Below, piece by piece: positions 48,201-55,731 of a stretch of 64,000 nucleotides of DNA. A program made the translations under genes and the position numbers. A model generated the notes under the pieces. That model had not been told where the DNA came from. It made no database searches and saw only the letters and a list, made by a program, of their open reading frames with translations. Every line of letters starts with the position of its first letter. The stretch's first letter is position 1. The stretch comes from DATFVJ01 sp963851085 (GTDB taxonomy: Bacteria > Actinomycetota > Actinomycetes > Streptosporangiales > Streptosporangiaceae), in contig CAWKNX010000010.1 in NCBI GenBank assembly GCA_963851085.1, positions 620,001-684,000 on the forward strand. Direction: 5' to 3'.

Positions 48201-50293
48201 TGGCCAATGAGGTGGCGCACGAGTACGGGTTCTGGCTCGGGGACGCCTTTGCCTCGGGCGGCTCGGCGGGCTACGACCACAAGAAGATGGGCATCACCGC
48301 GCGCGGCGCCTGGGAGTCGGTGAAACATCACTTCCGCGCCCTCGGCATCGACGTGGCGACCCAGGAGTTCGACGTCGCGGGAATCGGCGACATGTCCGGT
48401 GATGTGTTCGGCAACGGGATGCTGCTGTCGGACCGGATCAAGCTGGTGGCGGCGTTCGACCATCGGCACATCTTCATCGATCCGGTCCCCGATCCGGCGT
48501 CGAGCTTCGCCGAGCGGACCCGGCTCATGCAGTTGCCGCGCTCCTCGTGGGCCGACTACCGGCCAGAGCTGATTTCCGGCGGCGGCGGGGTCTGGCCGCG
48601 GACCTTGAAGTCGATTCCGGTGAGCCCGCAGGTCAGGACCGTTCTGGGCCTGGGTGGACAGGTGACCACGCTGACGCCGCACGAGCTGGTCAAGGCGATC
48701 CTCTGCGCGCCGGTGGATTTGCTGTGGAACGGCGGGATAGGCACGTACGTAAAGGCGTCCGGTGAAAGCCACGCCGACGTCGGCGACCGGGCCAACGACG
48801 CGGTCAGGATCGACGCGACACAGCTACGGGCCAGGGTCGTTGGCGAGGGCGGGAACCTCGGGCTGACCCAGGCGGGGCGCATCGAATACGCGCTCGCCGG
48901 CGGCCTGATCAATACCGACTTCATCGACAACTCGGCCGGTGTGGACACCTCTGACCACGAGGTCAATATCAAGATCTTGCTTAACGGCGCGGTTCGGGAC
49001 GGCCAGCTGACGAGGGCGGAGCGTGACGATCTGCTGCACGAGATGACCGGCGAGGTCGCAGACCTCGTACTCAGGCACAACTACCAGCAGAACGCCTGCC
49101 TCGCCGCGGCGCGCGCGCAGGCGGCGTCCATGCTGCACGTGCACGCGCGCTACATACGGAAGCTGGAAAGAGATGGGCTGCTGCGGCGGCGCCTCGAATA
49201 CCTGCCCAGCGACAAGATCATCGCAGAACGGCGTTCCGCGGGCCTGGGCCTGACGGCGCCGGAGTTCGCGACGCTGCTGGCCTACACCAAGATCGCTCTC
49301 GCGGACCAGCTCGTCGCATCCGATCTTCCTGCCGACGAGTACCTGCGGTACGAGCTTGCCGGGTACTTCCCGCACCCGCTGCGCGAGAAGTACGCCGAGC
49401 GCATGTCCGGCCACCCACTGTGCAGCGAGATCATCACAAGCACGGTGGTGAACGAGATGGTGGACCGGTCGGGCACCACGTTCGCTTTCCGGGTCAACGA
49501 GGAGACCGGCGTATCGGCGCCCGATCTGGCGCGAGCCTGGCTGGTCGCACGTGAGGTCTTCGGCATGTCCGCCTTCTGGGCATCGGTCGAGGCGCTCGAC
49601 GGCCGGGTGGAGGTCACGACCCAGGTCGCGCTGCTGCTCGAGGGGCGCAAGCTGACCGAGCGCGCATCCCGCTGGCTGCTGCTTGGCCGGCGCCCGCCAC
49701 TGCCCATCCGCTCGACCATCGACTTCTTCGCCGACGGCGTGGCCACGATCGGGTCCGGGTTGCCGAAACTGCTCACGGGCCGCGACCTGGCCGGTTTCGA
49801 GGAGCGCTGCGATTCCTTCGGCGCGCGCGGCGTGCCGCTCGAACTGGCCGAACGGGTCGCCGCGATGGTCCCCGCCTACTCGACGTTCGACATCGTGGAG
49901 ATCGCGTCCGGCACGGGGCGTGGGGTTGAGGAGGTCGCTGAGGTCTACTTCGACCTGGCCGACCGGCTGCAGATCACCCGGCTCAGGGAGCGGATCATCG
50001 CGCTGCCCAAGGACGACCGGTGGAACACCATGGCCCGCGCCGCGCTGCGCGACGATCTGTACGCGGCACACGCCGCTCTGACGGGCGACGTCCTTGTCGT
50101 CAGCGGTTCAGGCACGCCCGAGGAGCGGCTCGCGGTATGGACGGAGCGCAACGCTTCTGCGGTCGCGCGAGCCAGGCAGACGCTCAGTGAGATCTGGGAG
50201 AGTGAGCGGTTCACCGTGGCCACGCTGTCCGTCGCGTTGCGCGCGATCCGGACCCTGGTGACCTCCAGCACACTGCCGCACGCCGGCAACTGA
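45245..50293 (+). CDS. NAD-specific glutamate dehydrogenase, large (180 kDa) type
   Basis: 1682 residues, the size of the GDH180 class known from Streptomyces. Deaminates glutamate to 2-oxoglutarate with NAD. N-terminal ACT-like regulatory part (about 60-700) has DDMAFLVDSLTMELSRHDLG and ELFQTSVDELLPIALGVLRL. Catalytic part: FGRVARGGLRWSDRREDFRT, active-site Lys in VIVPAGAKGGFVCKQLP, SGGSAGYDHKKMGITARGAW and WNGGIGTYVKASGESHADVG. The C-terminal helical domain runs to the stop. ATG at 45245 has AAGGAG upstream. A 16-bp repeat containing GTGCGGGCAC (three copies, 45195-45232) lies in the leader. Confidence 0.95.
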   Translation: MVVSLDADKEAVLREAARFGAEIAPAGALGRAGAAAVPVCPDAADLLGYFRMYYRHVAPEDLAGRAPARVASVALEHARLGARRPQGRALVRVRGEHTEPGALGLEPGRILIDVITDDMAFLVDSLTMELSRHDLGIQLLIHPQLRIRRDITGELREVCGQVDGRPGAADEQREAWMHIEAGRSAIPPAGLENHLRRVLEDVAVVAEDGPRMASFAVQLADELSTEPPAPGVSMLPPAELAEGQELLRWLADGHFTFLGSREYDLVDSPDGAALRAVPGTGLGILRHDTQRSDSFAALPPEVRAQAREPSLLVLTKANSRATVYRPNYLDYIAVKKFDETGLVVGEYRFLGLYSHAAYTESVARIPVLRHKLAEVLEGAGLSPDSHDGKDMAEILETYPREELFQTSVDELLPIALGVLRLRERKQTRLFLRRDVYGRYMSCLVYLPRDRYTTKVRLRATEILRTALGGGTVDYSVMIGDGALARVHIVVRGERGVPLPEVKADALERALAAAARSWDEDLADEAEAQLGAEDADRLTRIAGRMIPESYKAWVPAAAAVADLMRVVRLAQSGAAFSVNLYKPPGAGPGEERLKVYRAGSPIVLSDVLPQFQHMGVEVVDERPYEFAVPAPVIRDPDGPGGHTVPADDGPPSPISVPSRFWIYDFGLRRDAAARPAGRAAKDLFQDALSALWHGKVEDDGFNALVLDASLSWRQVVILRAYARYLRQAGSAFSLGYVERVLRSNPVVARLLVLLFESRFDPALQPGHGRDLTGHDAGHGEAERSEAIGEEISGLLDDVASLDEDRILRSYLTLIRATLRTNYFQTDTAAGGAHKPCLVVKLDPQQAPDLPAPRPRFEVFVYSPRFEGVHLRFGRVARGGLRWSDRREDFRTEILGLVKAQQVKNAVIVPAGAKGGFVCKQLPSPADREAWLAEGTACYKLFVSSLLDVTDNLEGGQVVPPPGVVRHDGDDPYLVVAADKGTATFSDLANEVAHEYGFWLGDAFASGGSAGYDHKKMGITARGAWESVKHHFRALGIDVATQEFDVAGIGDMSGDVFGNGMLLSDRIKLVAAFDHRHIFIDPVPDPASSFAERTRLMQLPRSSWADYRPELISGGGGVWPRTLKSIPVSPQVRTVLGLGGQVTTLTPHELVKAILCAPVDLLWNGGIGTYVKASGESHADVGDRANDAVRIDATQLRARVVGEGGNLGLTQAGRIEYALAGGLINTDFIDNSAGVDTSDHEVNIKILLNGAVRDGQLTRAERDDLLHEMTGEVADLVLRHNYQQNACLAAARAQAASMLHVHARYIRKLERDGLLRRRLEYLPSDKIIAERRSAGLGLTAPEFATLLAYTKIALADQLVASDLPADEYLRYELAGYFPHPLREKYAERMSGHPLCSEIITSTVVNEMVDRSGTTFAFRVNEETGVSAPDLARAWLVAREVFGMSAFWASVEALDGRVEVTTQVALLLEGRKLTERASRWLLLGRRPPLPIRSTIDFFADGVATIGSGLPKLLTGRDLAGFEERCDSFGARGVPLELAERVAAMVPAYSTFDIVEIASGTGRGVEEVAEVYFDLADRLQITRLRERIIALPKDDRWNTMARAALRDDLYAAHAALTGDVLVVSGSGTPEERLAVWTERNASAVARARQTLSEIWESERFTVATLSVALRAIRTLVTSSTLPHAGN

Positions 50294-50462
50294 CGCCCCG
50301 GCTGTCCGCACCTCAGGATTGGCGCAGCCCTCGGCAGCCGTTAAGACTGTATTGCCCCGGGGGCTCCACCCCACGGGATCCCCCCGCCTGTGGTGGCGGC
50401 AGCTCGCTGCTGGATGTGAATCGGCCGATTCACGTATCAGGATCATTCTTGACGCCTTGCTT

Positions 50463-51587
50463 TCAGGTACCGCCGGCGCTGGTGGGGCCGCCGTCGGCCG
50501 CGATGACGCGCAGTTGCCCGGATGGCTTGCCCGCTGGCTGGCTCGGCGGGACGTCGGCGGCATACTGGTAAGTCTCGCCGGTATCCAGTTCGGAACCGAT
50601 GATCACGCGGCCGGTCGCGTAGAGAATCGGCGCGAACGCCTGCGGGATCTGGATCTGGCTCTCGTGCTTGGTGGCCCGCAAGACGACCGTGCTGCGGACG
50701 AGGGAGTACAGGACAAGCGCGCCGCCATCGGCGGTGCCGAGCGCGTAGATCGGGAACGAACTCCCCTGCATCTGCGAGTCGTAGCTCAGGCCCAGGCCCG
50801 CCACATAGCGCTTGGCGCTCACGATCTGGTCGTGTACGCCCGTGGTGTCAGGGCCGCCCGCCATCACAGCGGCAACTGCCGCCGAAGGCCCCTCGTCGGC
50901 GAGTGCCGCCTGCACGGCCCCGACACTGTTCGGGCTGACGAGCAGCTTGTGGTCGAACGTCGCGAGCGCCTTGGCATGGCCGCTCGCGTCCAGCGCGATA
51001 CGTGGCCGGGCTGCCCCGGGCTCGAGCAGCGTGGACAGGCTCAGCTGCCACGGATCGGTGGCCGTCGGGCGGCTGAACACCATGATCGCGGTGCGCACCC
51101 GCCCACCGCGAGCGGGCGTTCGTGGCGCGACCGCCACGAACCATAGCGGGAACGACGTCATCTGCGGGACGTAGACCGTGGGAGGCCCGTACCGGTACCT
51201 GGGGGCGGGTGTGCCGGTGTAGTCCGCCTGCTCGTACGCGGACACGGTCAGCGGCACCTGAGCCTCGCTCACGAGTGACAGCTCGAGCGACTCGTCGCCG
51301 GCGGCCCGGGCCACGTCGTCCGTGGTGACAAAGGCGCTGAACAACTGCCGGGCGAACGCCAGCGTGACCTCACCTGGCGGCGCGGCTCCGGCTGTCCCGG
51401 CGGCTGGCGAGGAGGCGCAGCCACGCGCGCCGACCATCAGCGCGACCACCAGCACCAGGCCGGCTCCGGCTGCGGTCCGGCGCAGTGCGCGTGCAGCTAT
51501 GATCTTCGTCTCCGTGCTCCGTGTTCGCTGACTGGTCGCTCCGCGTGACCGATGACACCGATCTCGCCACCGGTGAATGCGCGCCAC
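50463..51587 (-). CDS. Uncharacterised secreted protein or lipoprotein
   Basis: About 374 residues if the GTG at 51587 is used. Hydrophobic leader TAAGAGLVLVVALMVGARGC suggests export; the Cys could be lipidated, although Arg two residues before it is unusual. The body includes VTLAFARQLFSAFVTTDDVA, FPLWFVAVAPRTP, WQLSLSTLLEPGA and SAVVLRATKHESQ-like strands ending with QYAADVPPSQPAG. It is divergent from prfB. I recall similar proteins beside actinobacterial prfB but not their function. There is no good ribosome site for any start, so the N-terminus is open to revision. Confidence 0.65.
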   Translation of the reverse strand: MARIHRWRDRCHRSRGATSQRTRSTETKIIAARALRRTAAGAGLVLVVALMVGARGCASSPAAGTAGAAPPGEVTLAFARQLFSAFVTTDDVARAAGDESLELSLVSEAQVPLTVSAYEQADYTGTPAPRYRYGPPTVYVPQMTSFPLWFVAVAPRTPARGGRVRTAIMVFSRPTATDPWQLSLSTLLEPGAARPRIALDASGHAKALATFDHKLLVSPNSVGAVQAALADEGPSAAVAAVMAGGPDTTGVHDQIVSAKRYVAGLGLSYDSQMQGSSFPIYALGTADGGALVLYSLVRSTVVLRATKHESQIQIPQAFAPILYATGRVIIGSELDTGETYQYAADVPPSQPAGKPSGQLRVIAADGGPTSAGGT

Positions 51588-51689
51588 CCAGCCACGCGGG
51601 TGCCATGCGGGCCGGAAAATGACCCGTTCCCACGCCCGTGAGTATGCCAGCCGCCATACGTGCTGTTCACCTCGCGTAGGCTTTCCCGC

Positions 51690-52811
51690 ATGGCACCGAT
51701 CGACCCCGCGGAGGAGATCAAGGAGCTCTCGTCCAAGCTCGCCGGCGTCGAGACCGTCCTTGACCTGGACGCTATGCGACGCGAGGCGGCCGGCCTCCGG
51801 GCTCAGGCCGCAGATCCGCGGTTGTGGGACGACCAGGAACGTGCGCAGGCAGTAACCCGGCGGCTGTCGTATCTTGAGGCCGAGCTTGCCCGGGTGGAGA
51901 ATCTGCGGCGCCGTCTCGAGGAAGCATCGATCATGTTCGAGCTTGCGGAGAGTGAGGATGACGAGCCTACCCGCAAGGATGTGGAACGTGAGCTCGTGGC
52001 ACTCCGCAAGGAGATCGATCAGCTTGAGACCCTCACGCTCATGTCCGGCGAGTACGACGCGCGTGAGGCACTCATCTCGATCAACGCACAGGCGGGCGGT
52101 GCGGACGCGGCGGACTGGGCGCAGACGCTCCAGCGGATCTACCTGCGCTGGGCGGAACGGCACGGCTATCCGACCGAGGTGTACGACACGTCGTACGCGG
52201 AGGAGGCGGGTATCAAGTCGACCACGTTCGCCGTGAAGGCCCCGTACGCCTACGGCACCTTGCGCGGTGAGCACGGCACGCACCGGCTCGTGCGGATTTC
52301 GCCGTATGACAACCAGGGCCGCAGGCAGACGTCGTTCGCGGGCGTGGATGTGGTGCCCGTGGTGGAGCGCACAGATCACATCGACGTTCCAGAAGACGAG
52401 ATCCGGGTCGACGTCTACCGGTCAAGTGGGCCAGGCGGCCAGGGCGTCAATACCACGGACTCGGCGGTGCGGCTTACGCACCTGCCGACCGGCATCGTGG
52501 TGTCCTGCCAGAACGAGCGCAGCCAGATCCAGAACCGGGCCACCGCGATGGCGGTCCTGGCGGCCAAGCTCCTCGAGCGCAAACGCCAGGAGGAGGAGGC
52601 CAAGATGAACCAGTTGCGTGGTGAGACGACAAGCAGCTGGGGCACCCAGATCCGCAACTACGTGCTGCACCCCTACCAGAGCGTCAAGGACCTGCGCACG
52701 GGAGTGGAGACGGGCAACACCGCGGCCGTGCTCGATGGCGAGATCGACGACTTCATCTCGGCCGAGATCCGCTGGCTCCGCCAACGGGAAGCAAGCGGCG
52801 CGCATAACTAA
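51690..52811 (+). CDS. prfB: Peptide chain release factor 2
   Basis: 373 residues. Reads UGA and UAA stop codons and releases the peptide. GGQ motif Gly249-Gly250-Gln251 in YRSSGPGGQGVNTTDSAVRL, and the following VVSCQNERSQIQN. The anticodon-like tripeptide is Ser204-Pro205-Tyr206 in VRISPYDNQGRRQTSFAG, where SPF is usual. The frame is continuous from the ATG, so there is no programmed +1 frameshift like that of E. coli prfB. Start sequence IDPAEEIKELSSKLAGVETV fits the family. First gene of the conserved prfB-ftsE-ftsX-smpB order. Confidence 0.95.
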   Translation: MAPIDPAEEIKELSSKLAGVETVLDLDAMRREAAGLRAQAADPRLWDDQERAQAVTRRLSYLEAELARVENLRRRLEEASIMFELAESEDDEPTRKDVERELVALRKEIDQLETLTLMSGEYDAREALISINAQAGGADAADWAQTLQRIYLRWAERHGYPTEVYDTSYAEEAGIKSTTFAVKAPYAYGTLRGEHGTHRLVRISPYDNQGRRQTSFAGVDVVPVVERTDHIDVPEDEIRVDVYRSSGPGGQGVNTTDSAVRLTHLPTGIVVSCQNERSQIQNRATAMAVLAAKLLERKRQEEEAKMNQLRGETTSSWGTQIRNYVLHPYQSVKDLRTGVETGNTAAVLDGEIDDFISAEIRWLRQREASGAHN

Positions 52812-52879
52812 CTCGCGCGGCCCCGACAGCCACGCTGCGCGCGCCCCCCTGGTGCTGGCACGCTACGGATCCTTAACGG

Positions 52880-53112
52880 CTGCCGCATGGCGCGCCCGCG
52901 GGTTGTGCGGCACACGCGGGGGGTTCCGGGGGGGTCGGCCCGCCGGGCGGGCAGGGCACGGCTGCCGGGTGGCGCGCCCGCGGGTTGTGCGGCGCACGCG
53001 GGGGGTTCCGGGGGTCGGCCCCCCGGGCGGGCAGGGCACGGCTGCCGGATGGCGCGCCCGCGGGTTGTGCGGCGCAGGCGGGGGGTCGGCCGGGCGGGCA
53101 CAGCACGACTGC
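52880..53112. repeat. Three tandem copies of an approximately 78-bp unit
   Basis: Each copy begins ATGGCGCGCCCGCGGGTTGT and runs through a G-rich CGGGGGGTTCCGGGGG part to GGGCAGGGCACGGCTGCCG. Copy 3 has lost part of the G-run. The array lies between prfB and the small Zn-ribbon gene. Open frames through it are by-products of the base composition. Confidence 0.85.
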
Positions 53113-53137
53113 GGTGCGCGCGCCCCCGCCAGCCGCT

Positions 53138-53320
53138 TCAGTGCGAAAGGCGTAGGGCGACCACCAGCAGCAGCATCACGATCAGCGCCGCGATCAGCAG
53201 CGGTGAAGCCAGGCTGAGTGGGGTGTGGTGCACTTCGGCTCTGGCCGCACGGCACACTGAGCAGCGGCCTTCGACCACTGGTCCCGCGCACTGAGCGCAG
53301 ATCAGGTGTTCGCAGCTCAT
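53138..53320 (-). CDS. Small Zn-ribbon membrane protein
   Basis: 60 residues. MSCEHLICAQCAGPVVEGRC followed by SVC has four Cys in CxxC-type spacing, which can bind zinc. A single hydrophobic helix (LLIAALIVMLLLVVALRL) ends the protein. I recall the same short protein near prfB/ftsE in other actinobacteria. It is probably a tail-anchored membrane protein of unknown role. It sits opposite in strand to its neighbours. Confidence 0.75.
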   Translation of the reverse strand: MSCEHLICAQCAGPVVEGRCSVCRAARAEVHHTPLSLASPLLIAALIVMLLLVVALRLSH

Positions 53321-53530
53321 CTAGGCCCTCTCCGGCCGGCTGGTGCCTGACCACTTCTCAAGTGTTGGACCTTCAATGCCAGTTTCCCCCCTAGACTGTC
53401 CGATGACCAACTGGAGCCACCGAAAAGTACGTGGGGACATCATGACGCGACGCAGTGGCAGGGTCGGGTTCGGCCCGTCCGCCGAGGCGTCGTCAGCCGT
53501 CCACTATCGCCGAGCGCTTGTGATGGGCCC

Positions 53531-54220
53531 GTGATCCACTTCGACAACGTGACCAAGTTGTACCCGAGCCAGAGCCGGCCAGCCCTTGAGAACGTCAACA
53601 TCGATGTCGAGAAGGGCGAGTTCGTTTTCCTGATCGGCCCGTCCGGCTCGGGCAAATCGACATTTCTGCGGCTCGTGCTCAAGGAGGAGCGGCCGACCGG
53701 TGGCCGTATCCACGTGGCGGGCAAGGATCTCGCCCGGCTCACCAACTGGAAGGTTCCCCACCTCCGCAGGAAGATCGGCTGCGTGTTCCAGGATTTCCGG
53801 CTGCTGCCCAACAAGAACGTCTACCAGAACGTGGGTTTCGCTCTGGAGGTCATCGGCAAGCCTCGGCGTTTCATCCGCAAGGTGGTGCCCGAGGTGATCG
53901 ACCTGGTTGGCCTGGACGGCAAGGCCGACCGCATGCCCGACGAGCTGTCTGGCGGTGAGCAGCAGCGTGTGGCGATGGCCAGGGCATTCGTGAACCGGCC
54001 GATGATCCTGCTCGCTGACGAGCCGACAGGCAACATCGACCCTGGCACCTCTATCGGGATCATGAAGGTTCTCGACCGCATCAACCGGACCGGCACGACC
54101 GTCGTCATGGCTACCCATGACGCGGCGATCGTGGACTCGATGCGCAAGCGTGTCATCGAGCTTGAGCACGGCAAAGTTGTGCGTGACCAGTCGCGCGGAG
54201 TGTACGGCCAGGCCTACTGA
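53531..54220 (+). CDS. ftsE: Cell division ATP-binding protein FtsE
   Basis: 229 residues. ABC ATPase that with FtsX activates peptidoglycan hydrolases at the septum. Starts MIHFDNVTKLYPSQSRPALE-like; Walker A LIGPSGSGKSTFLRLVLKEE, Q-loop VFQDFRLLPNKNVYQNVGFA, signature LSGGEQQRVAMARAFVNRP, Walker B ILLADEPTGNIDP, switch His VVMATHDAAIVD. The GTG at 53531 gives the standard N-terminus. About 50 bases separate it from ftsX. Confidence 0.96.
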   Translation: MIHFDNVTKLYPSQSRPALENVNIDVEKGEFVFLIGPSGSGKSTFLRLVLKEERPTGGRIHVAGKDLARLTNWKVPHLRRKIGCVFQDFRLLPNKNVYQNVGFALEVIGKPRRFIRKVVPEVIDLVGLDGKADRMPDELSGGEQQRVAMARAFVNRPMILLADEPTGNIDPGTSIGIMKVLDRINRTGTTVVMATHDAAIVDSMRKRVIELEHGKVVRDQSRGVYGQAY

Positions 54221-54271
54221 GCTGGCAGCGTCGTTTCGCGCGGTACCGGGCTATCGAGGGATTCAGGAAGC

Positions 54272-55183
54272 ATGCGTTCTAACTTCGTGTTCCAAGAGAT
54301 CTGGATTGGCCTCCGGCGCAACCTCACGATGACGGTCGTGCTGATCGTCGTGGTCGCCATCAGCCTGTTCCTGCTCGGTATGGGCCTGCTGATCATGAAG
54401 CAGGTGAACAACACGAAGACGTTCTGGCAGGGCAAGGTCGAGATCTCCGTCTACCTCTGCACGTCGACCAGTCCCAGCGTGACGTGCAGGGAGAACGGAC
54501 CCGCCACACCGCAGGAGAGAGGTCAGATTCTGCATGACCTGCAATCGCTGCGGCAGGTGGAGCACGTCTTCTACGAGTCGCAACCGCAGGCGTACCAGCG
54601 CTTCAAGCAGGAGTTCTCCAACCAGGCCTCGTTCGTGCAGGCCGTGCCCGCCGACGAAATCCCCGACTCGTTCCGGGTAAAGCTGCGCAACCCGGCGACT
54701 GACTACTCGATCGTCGCGGGCACGCTGCAGGGCAGGCCGGGAGTCGACCAGATCATGGACGAGCGATCGCTGCTCGACAAGTTCTACAAGCTGCTCAACG
54801 GTCTCAGGAATGGCTCACTGATCGTGGCGCTGATCATGGTAATCGCGGCGGTGCTGCTCGTCGGGAACACCATCCGGCTTTCCGCGTTCAACCGCCGCAG
54901 GGAGACCGGGATCATGCGCCTGGTCGGCGCGTCCAACTTTTATGTGCAGCTGCCATTCCTGCTGGAGGCGGTGATCGCCGGCCTGTTCGGCTGGATCATC
55001 GCTGCCGGGTTGCTCCTGGTTCTGAAGATCCTCTGGCTGGACACGTTGCAGCAGTACTTCACATTCAATGTGCGGCTAAGCCCTGCTGACCTGGTCCAGG
55101 TCGTGATTCTTGCCCTGTGCGCGGGGGTCCTGCTGTGCGGCGCGACGTCGTTCCTGACGCTCCGGCGGTATCTGCGTATTTGA
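54272..55183 (+). CDS. ftsX: Cell division protein FtsX
   Basis: 303 residues. Four membrane helices: one at about 22-45 (TMTVVLIVVVAISLFLLGMG), then three after residue 180. The extracellular domain between helices 1 and 2 (about 50-175) carries two Cys (YLCTSTSPSVTCRENG) that may form a disulfide and binds hydrolase partners. Permease part: FNRRRETGIMRLVGASNFYV, LPFLLEAVIAGLFGW. AGGAAG precedes the ATG. Works as a complex with FtsE. Confidence 0.95.
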   Translation: MRSNFVFQEIWIGLRRNLTMTVVLIVVVAISLFLLGMGLLIMKQVNNTKTFWQGKVEISVYLCTSTSPSVTCRENGPATPQERGQILHDLQSLRQVEHVFYESQPQAYQRFKQEFSNQASFVQAVPADEIPDSFRVKLRNPATDYSIVAGTLQGRPGVDQIMDERSLLDKFYKLLNGLRNGSLIVALIMVIAAVLLVGNTIRLSAFNRRRETGIMRLVGASNFYVQLPFLLEAVIAGLFGWIIAAGLLLVLKILWLDTLQQYFTFNVRLSPADLVQVVILALCAGVLLCGATSFLTLRRYLRI

Positions 55184-55266
55184 TTGCGTCCGGGGAAGAC
55201 ACGGGCGCGTCATGCCAGGCACTGCGCGGTAGGGAGTAGCGTGGCACCGGAGCACTGAGGAGTACC

Positions 55267-55731
55267 GTGGCACGCGAGCAGGGACACAAGATCATTGCCC
55301 GCAACCGGCGCGCCAGGCACGATTATCACATCGAGGATGTGTACGAGGCGGGGCTCGTGCTCACTGGCACCGAGGTGAAATCCTTGCGGGCAGGCCGTGC
55401 CTCCCTGGCGGATGGCTTCGGTCAGATCGCCGACGGCGAGGCGTGGCTGCACAACGTTCACATTCCGGAGTACACGCAGGGGACGTGGACGAACCACGAG
55501 CCACGGCGCATCCGCAAGCTGCTCATGCACAGGAAGGAGATCGACCGGCTCAGCAGGGAGACGGCAGAGCGAGGCCTCACGCTGGTCCCGTTGTCGCTGT
55601 ACTTCAAGGACGGCAAGGCCAAGGTGGAGCTCGCGCTGGCCCGTGGCAAGCGGACCTACGACAAGCGCCACGATCTGGCCAAGCGCGATGCGGCCAGGGA
55701 GGTGGATCGTGCGCTCCGGCAGCGGCGGTGA
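55267..55731 (+). CDS. smpB: tmRNA-binding protein SmpB
   Basis: 154 residues. Binds tmRNA and brings it to stalled ribosomes. Family motifs: IIARNRRARHDYHIEDVYEA, GLVLTGTEVKSLRAGRASL, NVHIPEYTQGTW, NHEPRRIRKLLMHRKEIDRL, and the basic tail KRTYDKRHDLAKRDAAREVD. GTG at 55267 has GAGGAG upstream. The tmRNA gene lies 4.2 kb further right on the same strand. The 3' end overlaps the next gene by 23 bases. Confidence 0.96.
   Translation: MAREQGHKIIARNRRARHDYHIEDVYEAGLVLTGTEVKSLRAGRASLADGFGQIADGEAWLHNVHIPEYTQGTWTNHEPRRIRKLLMHRKEIDRLSRETAERGLTLVPLSLYFKDGKAKVELALARGKRTYDKRHDLAKRDAAREVDRALRQRR

Noticed and set aside
46124..48772. 882-codon open frame on the minus strand, antisense to NAD-GDH
   Set aside because: It mirrors the codon phase of a real, strongly conserved gene in high-GC DNA, and its translation is His/Arg/Gln-rich with no family resemblance.
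53343..53534. 63-codon gene overlapping the ftsE start
   Set aside because: No family resemblance, weak start context, and it covers the region where the ftsE promoter is expected.
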